Of a DNA stretch of 64,000 nucleotides, positions 44,137 through 53,428 are shown one piece after another; position 1 is the stretch's first letter; each line of letters begins with the position of its first letter. The position numbers were made by a program, and so were the translations under genes. The stretch lies in assembly GCA_019137255.1 (NCBI GenBank), contig WPDH01000028.1:1-64000 (forward strand), given 5' to 3'. The notes under the pieces were generated by a model, which ran no database searches, was not told the origin of the DNA, and worked only from the letters and a program-made list of their open reading frames with translations. The DNA is from Corinectria fuckeliana (taxonomy: Eukaryota; Ascomycota; Sordariomycetes; Hypocreales; Nectriaceae).

Positions 44137-44727
44137 TTAATAACGAAGACCTACATTTGCTGCCAGCTTCCCGACTGTTGTCTTCGGTTGGGGGATTTCC
44201 CGGCTCACAGAGCCGAGTGGTCGTTTCCCGTCACATCGGCCCTCCCAGCAGCGTGCGCAGTAGTCACCCTCATCTCGGGGACGCAGCGGTGTGGTGCAGC
44301 GGCAGTCCTCCTGGAAGGCATGCTTGCAGAAGAGGTGGGTTCCGGTCCGGGGCGGCTGGAGCGGCACGCGGAGCTCCGATTGTGGAGCCCTTCCCGGCGC
44401 CGGGTTCGCGTTCGAGGCGCGCCGGCCGGTAGGTACTTGTGGGGGCGAGACGCACAGAGGTCCGCGCTCAGGGGGCGGCGAACAGGGCGATTGGAATGGA
44501 GGAAACGAGCTCTCTTCCCTCGAGCCGGTCGATCCGAAGACGGAGAATTCCGGGAATTGGGTAAGTTGCCCGGAGTCAGTGCTCGAGATGGATCGATGCG
44601 TGCTGTCCTGATAGGTTTGCCTATCGCGGCGGATGGCTTCGCCGATGGCTGAGAGGCCAGGGCCGCCTAGAGCTTTGCTACCTTCGGGGCGTGGGAAAAC
44701 GTACTGGTTGCTCGGATTGGAACCCAT
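44137..44727 (-). CDS. Possible small protein with a Cys cluster; function unknown
   Basis: An ORF of 196 aa starts at ATG (complement of 44725-44727). It begins MGSNPSNQYVFPRPEGSKAL and continues with plausible helical sequence (LSAIGEAIRRDRQTYQDS). The second half has a cluster of cysteines and histidine that could bind zinc (HLFCKHAFQEDCRC, then DYCARCWEGRC). A candidate leader intron ending in GGTGCAG, preceded by ACTAACG, lies just upstream of the ATG. Ordered composition, ATG and Cys spacing favour a real gene. GC-rich antisense frames of similar length are common in this genome, so confidence is moderate. It is not recognised as any named family. Confidence 0.5.
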   Translation of the reverse strand: MGSNPSNQYVFPRPEGSKALGGPGLSAIGEAIRRDRQTYQDSTHRSISSTDSGQLTQFPEFSVFGSTGSREESSFPPFQSPCSPPPERGPLCVSPPQVPTGRRASNANPAPGRAPQSELRVPLQPPRTGTHLFCKHAFQEDCRCTTPLRPRDEGDYCARCWEGRCDGKRPLGSVSREIPQPKTTVGKLAANVGLRY

Positions 44728-45882
44728 GCTTGCTGCTGCACCTCACGTTAGTTTCAGTAGACCGTTGATCCTGTTACCTTGGTCGGCGCGTCTTTCTTGC
44801 TAGATAGTGGAAGGATGCGCCGTCGTTCGATGTAGGAGCTTGATCTTCAGGTGTGAGATTCCTGGTGAGGTGCTTATTTCTTGGAGGGAAGAAATCGAGC
44901 ATGTAACAGGAACGCATAGCGTTGGGCTATTTATGCCTTGGCGATGGACGGTCCTCGTGATATGACTTGGAGTCCTTGTGGATGCGGGTGACGAGCGAGG
45001 CATTGTTGTGGAGAATGGTGTGCAACGGTGTTCCAGGGTGAGTGTTCTGCTGGTTTCTTTAACGAGTCCAAACATTGACGGTCAAGTGTGTGTGTGTGTG
45101 TTCGTGTCAGTGTTCGTCTGAAAGGACAATGGAATATGTGTTGCAACAGTGTTCCGGGTGCAATGGACATTCACGCACGCGTAATGGAACAACCATTTTT
45201 ACAGCTAGTTGCTGCTACTCACCACGTCTTCAATTTTCAAGCTTGCGTTTACCCTGCACCAATCCGGAAGTGAGAACTCGGCAATTTCTTTCAACTAGAC
45301 ATGTCTTTGTGCACATAGCCACATATCATTGTCTTTCTGAAGAGAGCAGTGGCTAATCACGAGCCCCTGGATTCTAATATGTGCTACTGTTCATCGGATT
45401 GTAAGTGCTTGAATATTATCCGTGGCAGTCTATTCGACGATTTAGTAATATCCTAGCAAAATGTGTACTGCCCTTAGAGCTTGGGCTACCTTTACATCTG
45501 GTTTATTGCATTGATGAGTTTGTCTTTTTATGAAGATTCTGATTCCAAAGGGACATTGCAAAGCCCCCCTAGCATCACACTGTGTTTCTTAGTGATATGG
45601 TGTAAGTGGACACCTTGGGTGAGAGAAGCTATACAGACCCACCGGCCCACGATGCTGTCATGAAGAAGGGCTAGGCCTAGCTACGCGGATGCAACATTAC
45701 TCTCGATCAAATCGCCACATCAGAGGCAACTGTGCTGGGGGGGAAGACTGGGGGGGAAAGCTTAGTGCTGTACCTTGTCCCAACCCACTGGATTATTACT
45801 CACGGAGTCGTCTGCAACAGTGAAGTAGTAAAGATGGACCATCTCAAGCGCAAAAAGAGAGTCGCACTTGATAGTGCTTCGA
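44728..45882. other. Intergenic; GT microsatellite
   Basis: Holds a (GT)n run at about 45086-45101 and AT-richer DNA from 45250 on. No gene is supported. The plus-strand A5 run at 45852-45856 is the T5 terminator of the neighbouring minus-strand tRNA gene. Confidence 0.5.
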
Positions 45883-46008
45883 AGGTCACGGTGGGGCTCG
45901 AACCCACGATCTCCTGATTCGTAGTCAGACGCCTTGCTGGATAGTTTGTTAGTTGATGAGATGGTATTGAAGGATGGAGACCGCTCTTACCCATTGGGCC
46001 ACGCGACC
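45883..46008 (-). tRNA. tRNA-Arg(ACG), interrupted in the D-loop
   Basis: Read on the minus strand. The acceptor stem GGTCGCG pairs with CGTGACC (one G-U). The D-stem is GCC/GGC, the anticodon stem-loop is TCTGA-CTACGAA-TCAGG with anticodon ACG (arginine, CGN codons through inosine), and the T-arm is GTGGG-TTCGAGC-CCCAC. The B box (GGTTCGAGCCC) and A box (TGGCCCAATGG) are intact. A T5 Pol III terminator follows about 27 nt after the gene. Nothing interrupts the anticodon loop, where fungal tRNA introns always sit. Instead 54 nt (45937-45990) lie between CCCAATGG and CAAGGC. With them removed a normal-length cloverleaf results. The exact excision point is ambiguous: removing a 51-nt segment starting four bases later leaves GGGTAAGGC, also acceptable. 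It could be a functional intron-containing gene or an inactivated copy. Confidence 0.88.
45937..45990 (-). other. 54-nt GT-AG intron-like insertion in the tRNA D-loop
   Basis: The insertion begins GTAAGA and ends ACTATCCAG, with the branch-like sequence CAACTAAC about 15 nt before the 3' end. These are the three consensus signals of the spliceosomal introns seen in the protein genes of this same window. The insert ends exactly at the last base of the A box. Confidence 0.7.
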
Positions 46009-46700
46009 GTGTTGCTTTGATGGTTAAATGGCTCGATTTTGTGGTACATATTGTGGGCATGACCGGAACTAAGTAGGAGGGGCTACTACCACGTGACTCG
46101 GATGTCAAAGTACCTCCCCTTGGCTCTTAAACGAAACCGGAGAAGATCAGACTGAATGTTGAATGTCTTGGAGGAGTCTGGCTTACTGCAGTGTGATGCG
46201 TGTATCTTTTGACCCGAACTCGGGAGAGTGTGAATAACTGAATAGATTGTTCCAGTCCGAGCAACTTCTACGGGTAGACCAACTGTTAGTATTCGATGAC
46301 ACCAATAGGCTCTCTTACCTTGTGTAGATGACTTTGGAGTTCAATCAACTAGCAAACGGGCCCGAAGCGGGCCTTACAGGTGAGTCTGGAACGTCACTAA
46401 TCTTGCTAGTACCACAAGGAAAGTTATGAAAATGAGTTGCACAACGTATTGGAAGCCCTGGGGTCCGGTTGACGCCGTTGTGCTTCTCAGCCGTGGTAAT
46501 CAGCAGGCGACTTCATCCTTGAAGCATCTGACCGTTTGGGGAATGGTCACCTTTTGTGGGTGAATTACATCCAAGCCACGCCTTGACTGCGATGTTGAGG
46601 GCTTCTATACTTTCAGATCATGTAAAAATAGACAGGCAACACCTAATCCAGGCTCTTCTAGCATCTTTTACTATGCGACGATTCAGTTGTCGCAGCGACA
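46009..46700. other. Intergenic between tRNA and hydrolase gene
   Basis: Includes the upstream region of the tRNA and the 3' region of the hydrolase gene. Nothing further was recognised. Confidence 0.45.
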
Positions 46701-47741
46701 TCAGTTTCTTCGCTTCTTGTTCAACCATCGAAGCAGAGCGCGGTGGAAGCGCTCGGGATGGGAGATCTGAGGCGCATGTCCGAGGTCGGGGAACCTGAAG
46801 AGATGGCCGTTGGGGATCTGAGAGGCAACCTGTCGACCGAGGATGTTGAACTTTCCGAGCTTCGCGGCAACCTCGTCCGGTGCCCAGGTTGACCCAATAG
46901 CGGTAATGTCCTGCTCGCCCACCATCACCAGTGTCCGCGCCTTGATGTCCTTGAAGTAGTGCGCGATGGGCTGCGCGAGGACCATGTCGACGATCTGGGC
47001 CTGGATCTTGACGTAGTTCTCGCGCTGGGAGCCGTAGTAGATGTTGACAAGCATGTTGACCCATGTGTCGTACTCTTCCCGCCACTCGCCGACGTAGTAG
47101 GCCGTCTTCTCGTAGCCCTTGATCGAGGCAGAGCTCGAAGCTGACTCGGTCGCCCGAGTCTCGTCAATGCTGATGTAGGGGACGCCCTCCTGGACGTAGT
47201 CTTCCCACCCGATGGCGTTGACCATGACCAGATCGTCCACGGCCTCGGGGTACTGGAGGGAGAAGCGGGTCGACAGCATGCCGCCCATGGAGTGGCTGAT
47301 GACGGTGACCCTGTCGATGTCGAGGGCGTCGAGCAGCCCACGAGTATTCCAGGCGAGCTGGTGGAGGCTCAACTGGTAACCTGCAGGCTTGGAGCTCTTG
47401 CAGAAGCCGATCTGATCTGGCACGACGACGCGCCATCCCTCAGACGCCAGAGCGTCGACGGTGCCCTCCCAGGTCGCACCGCAGAAGTTCTTGCCGTGGA
47501 ACAGGATGGCCGTCCGGCCGTTGGGCTTTCGCTTGGGCCCGACGTCCATGAAGGCCATCTCTAGGTCCTGGAGCTGGCTCGCAAACTTGAAGAGCTTCAC
47601 GGGGTAGGGATATGTGAAGTTGGAGCCATTGAGGTCCTCGGGAAGGTTGCCATCGTAGACTGTTCCATTGGCCTGAGCTGCGACGAGGCCGGCTGTGCAG
47701 AGGCCGGCCGATAGGATGGAGAGGAGGGAGAGCTTCATCAT
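46701..47741 (-). CDS. Secreted alpha/beta-hydrolase
   Basis: Single exon of 346 aa starting at the first of two adjacent ATGs (complement of 47739-47741). A signal peptide (MKLSLLSILSAGLCTAGLVA) is followed by an alpha/beta-hydrolase fold: FHGKNFCGATW (oxyanion region, 81-91), VVVPDQIGFCKSSKP, nucleophile elbow SHSMGG (Ser151), acid VGEQD (Asp278) and catalytic His in LGHAPQ (His322). This is the complete triad of the soluble epoxide hydrolase/haloperoxidase-like group, so it is probably an esterase or related hydrolase; substrate unknown. N-glycosylation sites (NGT, NGS, NFT) near the mature N terminus fit secretion. The frame extends upstream only through non-ATG codons. Family-normal length. 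Confidence 0.92.
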   Translation of the reverse strand: MMKLSLLSILSAGLCTAGLVAAQANGTVYDGNLPEDLNGSNFTYPYPVKLFKFASQLQDLEMAFMDVGPKRKPNGRTAILFHGKNFCGATWEGTVDALASEGWRVVVPDQIGFCKSSKPAGYQLSLHQLAWNTRGLLDALDIDRVTVISHSMGGMLSTRFSLQYPEAVDDLVMVNAIGWEDYVQEGVPYISIDETRATESASSSASIKGYEKTAYYVGEWREEYDTWVNMLVNIYYGSQRENYVKIQAQIVDMVLAQPIAHYFKDIKARTLVMVGEQDITAIGSTWAPDEVAAKLGKFNILGRQVASQIPNGHLFRFPDLGHAPQISHPERFHRALLRWLNKKRRN

Positions 47742-49540
47742 GAAGATGACTGAGTGCGATCGATGAGGGAGGCGAGAGTGAGAGAGAGGGAGGGAGGGGA
47801 GCAATAAGCGGATGGCTCAGACGATCCAATGCTCCTGCAAAATGTCTTGCTTGTGGCTCCATACGTTCCCTCTCTGCAAGCTCCAAGGTATACTACGCGG
47901 ATGCATGTAACGGTGTGAGTTGGACTAGGGAGGACACCAACTCCGCTAGCTTCCGGAACCGTACCTAGCCTGGGATGAAGTCTGTATGGTGGCAAAGGGA
48001 TCCCAACGGTCTGGCTAAGGCTGTGTAAGTCAGATAGATGTTGGTGCCCTCGGTCGGCCGGCTCTGGACGAGGTTGGTTGGGGAATCCTCAGCTCGGCCC
48101 CGGGTGTTGGCCCGCTATTCGCCTCCGGATCGACCGAGAATGGCACGCGGGACGGAGAAACCCGCCGCATTGGACTCTACGGCATACCGGGGGATCCGGG
48201 AAAAGATCCGTGGTGTCTTCGGGGTTGTTAGTACCTAGCTACGAAGTAATATTGTATTTACTTTGCTTCTCCTTCTCAGGCTGTCTGTCTGCACCCACCA
48301 ACCTGCATTCTGAGGTGGTAGTTTGACAGGGATTCCCCTGGTTTTGTTCTCCCTAGCGCACCCGCTCCCAAGCCAGATCTAGAAGCTCGGCCGAAAGGCT
48401 CCGGTTTTGTTCCTGGAGAATCAAGTCTGCCATGTTTGTTTTTTACTTTTATATAACTGTACGACTTCTTTCTATTATGTATGCAGGTCTGACTCCCAGG
48501 GTAAAGGGGATCCTTGTTGTGAGATAATTTTGTTGCTTTGCGTGACATCCGGACCTGCGCGGGATGGGCTGGCGCTTTCTAGGGTTGCAATGACCTCTCG
48601 ATTCGCCCTGTCTTGCTTTTTTTTCTTTTTTCTTTTGTCCCGAGTGCAGCCACAAAGAGAAACAAAATCAGAAGAGCACTCGTACGGATATGTAGACGGG
48701 CTATTCGTACACGATGTGGGAAAAAGTCGCTCGTTTAAAGCTGCATTGGTTCTACGCCTCTGACACCCTACTCTGTTCACCGAGGCCAAGTCTCAATATC
48801 TGAGATGTCTTCCATCGGGGACTATCTTTACGAGGCTGGTCAAAAAGGGTGGCGTTTTGACTAGAGGGAGACGTTTGCTCATCTTCTTCGTTCCTCTTCG
48901 TCTATGTGGCTGACACGCCTCGAGTTAGACATCCACATACACCTGTCTACCTTGATCTCTCCGTGTCGTACGGAGTAGTTGTCGAGGCTATATCACTCAC
49001 TCAGAGACTCCATTTGTCTTACTCCAGTGGGTCCACGACTGCAATCGTCCCAAATAAATAAACAAATACTCAACGTCTCCTTGCCACATGTGAAGCTGCG
49101 GGCAAATGCCGAAGCCGTCTCGACAAGGGTTCCTTTCAGTGCCACGCCCCATGTCACCCCGAGTCCCATACTTGCTCATTCGGGAACGGCCTGTCAAATC
49201 CATCTGCTGCGCCGGGCTGAACAGATCATGCATAAAGGACCTTAGACGGAGTGCATAAAGCCCAATATAAGATGGGTATTTGCGAGATGCAGGGTTGATG
49301 GCCGCGAGGTGCATATGTACCCGTAGATGGACCTGCAGAAGCAAAGGCACTGTCATGGCAATGCCGTGCATACCGCACAACGGCTTTGGGAGACAAGAGA
49401 GATCTTGGGGGTTCTGCCGGAGTGATATGGATATATATATATATATATGAAGGTTGATGTTCTTCTCCGGCCCCCCGTTTACTGCCTGGCTTGGTGCTGC
49501 TGCTGTGCAAAGACATTTCCCTAAAGGCTCAACCGCCAAC
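47742..49540. other. Divergent intergenic region with no supported gene
   Basis: Lies between the divergent hydrolase and rhodopsin-domain genes. Contains TACGAAGTA (48240), TACGGAGTA (48969), a T-rich run near 48608-48630 and an (AT)n microsatellite at about 49431-49448. Several ORFs are present without coding character. Confidence 0.5.
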
Positions 49541-50920
49541 ATGGCCTTGGGAAATACGCCTGGCGAGAGCAATGCGTGGATGGTCCGCACGCCTTGCATC
49601 GTCTTCTTCATCTTGACGCCCATCTTCATCGGTCTTCGGGTTTGGAGTCGGATTGCGCGGAGGACGGACATGGGGTGGGATGACTGGACTATTGTCATAT
49701 CCTTTGTAAGTTTTCCGTGACATTTTGCGGCTCTGAACCGGCTCTTTGTCCGTGTTTGGGCTAATACTGCATTAAAAGGCATGTGCTCTTGTGGTGCAGG
49801 TTCTGATGATGGTCTCTTGCAATTATGGGTTCGGGCAGCACATTAAGAACCTGGCGACCGAGAATAAGCTGATAACATTGAAGGTAAGATATGGCGAGCG
49901 TTTATTTCTTGAATCGCCGTGAAAATATGAACAGCGTCTTCTGCTTTATCCCCATGAGCCCTCGTTCTGACTTATAATCTAGCTCTTTTATGTCGCCCAG
50001 ATCTTCTACAAGTTCACCATCAACCTCACCAAACTCTCCGTCCTGCTACTTTACCTCCGCATCTTCATCCAACGATGGTTCCGAATCTGCACCTACACCA
50101 TGATGGGCATCATTGCCTCGTACACAATTGCAACAGTTTCCTCGTCCATCTGGCAATGCAGCCCGATCGAAGGAGCTTGGAACAAATCCATGGATCCTGA
50201 ATGTGTCAGCCTGACCAAGAACTGGTATGCCAACGCGGGCTTCTCGATTTCGACCGACATTTTGATGTTGTTGCTTCCCATGCAGCCCCTCTGGACAAGC
50301 AAGTTGCCGGTGGTGCAGAAGAGGGCGCTCATGGTTGTGTTTGCTCTTGGTGGTTTGTGAGTGGCCCTAAGATCCTTCGTCTAATAGCCTCCTTGAGATA
50401 AGACCTAATACCTCTGTAGTGTCACGGTTACTTCCATTATGCGTTCAACAAGCTTGAACTTCTCAACGACCAGCCCCGACACGACCTGTGCGTCACCTGT
50501 TACTTTACCACTCTTTAGAGCCGACTAACTCTTGCAATAGACGACATTACATCTACGCTCTGGGTCATGATTGAAGAAAACGTCGCCATCATCTGCTCCT
50601 GTCTTCCGATGTGCCGCGTGCCCCTTGCGTTCCTCTTCCCGGCCGTCTTTGCCTCAAAGGCTGCTTGTTCATACGACTACGGATCCACAGAGCGTTCTCA
50701 AGACCAGCCCGACAAGTGGAAGCCATACACGGGGCCGCGAAAAGCAGAAGGTTATAACCAGAGCTTGGTTATGCATACGAACGGCGCCGCAAGCGAGGAG
50801 CACATTTTGGATCTCGTGCATAGCCACCAGGGTCCGTTTAACTCCTCCAAGGATATTGCGGCAATCCTAAAGACGACTGAGTATGGAGTCACGTATGACG
50901 ACTCGGAGGGAAAGGATTGA
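49541..50920 (+). CDS. Rhodopsin-domain integral membrane protein (PTH11-like group), 5 exons
   Basis: Exons 49541-49705, 49779-49883, 49983-50356, 50420-50487 and 50541-50920, total 363 aa. Donors are GTAAGT, GTAAGA, GTGAGT and GTGCGT; all joins keep frame. The start is ATG 49541 in an AACATGG context; an upstream in-frame ATG at 49457 is possible. The chain has about seven hydrophobic spans, beginning VRTPCIVFFILTPIFIGLRV then RTDMGWDDWTIVISF, and including IFYKFTINLTKLSVLLLYLR, GIIASYTIATVSSSIWQC, NAGFSISTDILMLLLPM and ALMVVFALGGF. The DDW motif after helix 1 and the WQC-SPIEGAWNK loop are hallmarks of this fungal-specific family. There is no CFEM domain at the N terminus. Some relatives are G-protein-coupled sensors of surfaces or nutrients; signalling here is inferred only. 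The hydrophilic tail (about 90 residues) is cytosolic. Confidence 0.92.
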
Positions 50921-51238
50921 GATTGACACAATTGTCACGTTTTCTACTAGTCAGGGAGGGCTGGAACGGTGGGCTTTGGTTGTGCCGGAACATGGTACTA
51001 AACTGGGTAATCGATTGAGACCAAGGTAATGATAGTCGGCATTAGGAATTCGGCTAAGGCCTCGGCGAGGAATGAACAATGATGAGAATGAACCTTATAC
51101 TCGATGAGCCGCCTCTTGGAGTGAAAAGCCCATGGGATAATGGACAGGGCAATAGATGTGTGAACTTGAGCCTGTAGGTTTACTTTTATACATGACTAGT
51201 TGTGGTACACATCTGAGCGGATAAAGAAGAACGGCATT
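50921..51238. other. Short intergenic gap between convergent genes
   Basis: About 320 bp of 3' region shared by two convergent genes. Nothing was recognised in it. Confidence 0.6.
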
Positions 51239-52480
51239 CTAGCTCATTCCCTCCATGAACTCTACCCGATCCAGGATCATCTGCCGGTAGCCCATGTACT
51301 CCTTCAAGCCTTCCCACTCAGGCCCTGACTCTTCTCCGTGCCTCCACGGCTCCTTGAAGCCCCACGCACAGGCGATCTTGTCCAACGCTGCACGCTCCTC
51401 CTCCCTCAGCCACCGGTAACGCAACGGCGTGCCGGGCGCCCACGTCACTCGCTTCATCTGGTCCTTGTTGCTGAGCTTGGCAATCATGCCCAGTGATCCC
51501 ACCACGAAGAAGTAGCCCGAGATGCCGGCGATACCAAGACCTGTCGCGGTCACGACGTCCATGGTGTTCTGCCAGTAGGCAGCGTAGGCAGACGCCAGGC
51601 CGAAGATACCAAACGGCAAGGTGGTGAGGGCCAGCGCAGGGGCCGTCGAGTGCTTGAGCAGCTTTTGACGCTTGAAGGCCGTGAGGCTGAATGAGGCTTC
51701 GACGATGCCGAGGGCTGAGTCCAGGTTCTTGGCATCTATGGCCGTCTGCAAGGCCATGTCGGCGACTTCGCTCTCAATGGCTCTCATCGCCGAATTAGGG
51801 TTCCGGCGAACGTATTGAATAACACCGTTCTTGACCACAGGTCGGGGCTTGGTGGCGAACTGCTCCAAGACAGAGGGGAGCGACTCTGGACGGCCTAGGG
51901 CGGCCTGGATCACAATGTACAGCTCGAGAAACTCGGGTGTCATTTCGACGTTCGGTTGGGTGATGATGGTGTAGGCCGAGTACGAGATCTTGTTGATGCT
52001 GTCCCTCAGCTCGGCATCAATCGCTGGTTTGGCGCCAGTCCTCTTGGAACCCAGAGCCATGAGCTTCGAGGTGGAAGCCCGAGCCTGGGCCTCGGCTCTC
52101 TTCACCAGGGGTTGGAGAGCTTCGGCAGCCTTGAGGCATGTCTCCAGCGCCGCAGTCGTCAATTGCTTGGCGGGGATTCCATCGGTCGAGAGAAACTTGT
52201 CTCTGGTGTCCTCCACGGCCTTGGCCAGCTGTGCCGGGTTCAGCAGTTCCACCGGCACAGTCGAGCTCGCGGGGGCCGAGGGTCGAGAAGCTGTCCGTTC
52301 GAGGACGGTGGATGCAGTTGCAAGCCATCGCACGCCGACGGGTCTCGCGCTCAGGCCTCGGACATGGCGGCTCTGTGACAACAAGGCCCGGCGAAGGAAG
52401 GTCTGGTTGGCAGCCTGTGCTGGCGCAAAGGCACACAGCTGGCACACGGAGCTGATCTGCCTCGGGTTCGCTCGTCGCAT
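51239..52480 (-). CDS. Mitochondrial membrane protein of unknown function
   Basis: Single exon of 413 aa from the ATG whose complement is 52478-52480. The upstream frame has no ATG. The first about 55 residues are Arg/Ser/Ala-rich and lack acidic residues (FLRRALLSQSRHVRGLSARP), a good mitochondrial presequence. A helical region follows (about 80-255), then two hydrophobic spans, ALALTTLPFGIFGLASAYAA and VVTATGLGIAGISGYFFVVG. The C-terminal domain is rich in Trp and Arg (PGTPLRYRWLREEERAALDK, then GFKEPWRHGEESGPEWEGL). It probably sits in the inner membrane with two spans. Conserved-looking composition suggests a widespread ascomycete protein, but I do not recognise the family and assign no activity. 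Confidence 0.8.
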   Translation of the reverse strand: MRRANPRQISSVCQLCAFAPAQAANQTFLRRALLSQSRHVRGLSARPVGVRWLATASTVLERTASRPSAPASSTVPVELLNPAQLAKAVEDTRDKFLSTDGIPAKQLTTAALETCLKAAEALQPLVKRAEAQARASTSKLMALGSKRTGAKPAIDAELRDSINKISYSAYTIITQPNVEMTPEFLELYIVIQAALGRPESLPSVLEQFATKPRPVVKNGVIQYVRRNPNSAMRAIESEVADMALQTAIDAKNLDSALGIVEASFSLTAFKRQKLLKHSTAPALALTTLPFGIFGLASAYAAYWQNTMDVVTATGLGIAGISGYFFVVGSLGMIAKLSNKDQMKRVTWAPGTPLRYRWLREEERAALDKIACAWGFKEPWRHGEESGPEWEGLKEYMGYRQMILDRVEFMEGMS

Positions 52481-53161
52481 CGTCGTCGTCGTCGAGGCTG
52501 AGTCTGTTGTCGTGACTTCGGAGGGTATTCGGAGAGAGCCAAGCGAATTCAGGCTCCGCAAAGGTTTGGCTCAATGGCTTGGACCTGATTGGACGTCGTG
52601 GATTGCAGTTCCTGCACTGGCCCTTGGCTTTCCGACTGGATATTGAACGTTGCGCAGGCGGATCAGACTTCTTGGTGCTATCTTCGCGGGGACACCGTTT
52701 AGTCAGGTGACCAACTGCGCTCTAGCATGGAACGGTCGGTCGGTGGGAAAAACGGAGTAACATTGCGAGACCAGCATTTAAACGGTCGCATTCCCATAGT
52801 GACCATCACATTGACTGACGGTCTTACAAGAGGATACACAATATTGATATATGGTTAAATGGACTACTTGCCAGTAAAAGAAATCTGACACCGTCGGTAA
52901 TCACAATACTAAATACCGCATGAGACTCGAGTTAAGTCTGATTTGGTTTATTAAGTGAGCTACGTAGTGGCCGTAGAATAAAGACTTTCTCAGATCCTAC
53001 CTAAGGCGCTCTAAGGGCAAGTATTCCGAACAAAGCCATTCTCAACCGACGAGCCCTAGCTTTCCCGCCAGCACGACTGTCATCTCATACACCATGGCTT
53101 CACGAAGAGATCCTCATACCGCGAGTCAGAGGCAGACATGTCCCTGCCAGCAGAACAATAC
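52481..53161. other. Intergenic, promoter of the mitochondrial protein gene
   Basis: GC-rich near 52481-52700, then AT-richer. No gene was recognised. Confidence 0.45.
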
Positions 53162-53428
53162 CTAGAGTTGAACAAACTGATATTCAACCCCGCCATGGGT
53201 CTTTGCAACTCCCACCCCGAGACTCGCAAGTTCCTTCAAAAATTCCAGTTTCTCAGGCGACATTAAGTCGTGGATGTGCTCGGTGCTTAAAAGGCTCTGT
53301 GCCTTCAATGCGACATCAGAACCTTGGAAAACCGTGCTTGACAGTTCTTTAGCCCGAACAGTGCGGGAGCTGTTTTTGGGAAGCTCAACATTAATGAGAT
53401 CGTCGCATTCTTTGACAAAGGTAGGCAT
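53162..53428 (-). CDS. Possible small protein, 88 aa, unknown
   Basis: An ORF starts at ATG in a good context (CCAACA before ATG) and has balanced, protein-like composition: MPTFVKECDDLINVELPKNS, then a helix-forming stretch (EHIHDLMSPEKLEFLKELAS) and the end GGVEYQFVQL. There is no signal peptide, domain or cysteine cluster. It stands alone in an AT-richer gap, so it may be a young or orphan gene, a degraded fragment, or chance. Confidence 0.4.
   Translation of the reverse strand: MPTFVKECDDLINVELPKNSSRTVRAKELSSTVFQGSDVALKAQSLLSTEHIHDLMSPEKLEFLKELASLGVGVAKTHGGVEYQFVQL

Noticed and set aside
49431..49448. (AT)n run as a TATA element for the rhodopsin-domain gene
   Set aside because: A microsatellite of this type is common in AT-rich spacers and is not specific evidence of a promoter, although its position would be permissive.
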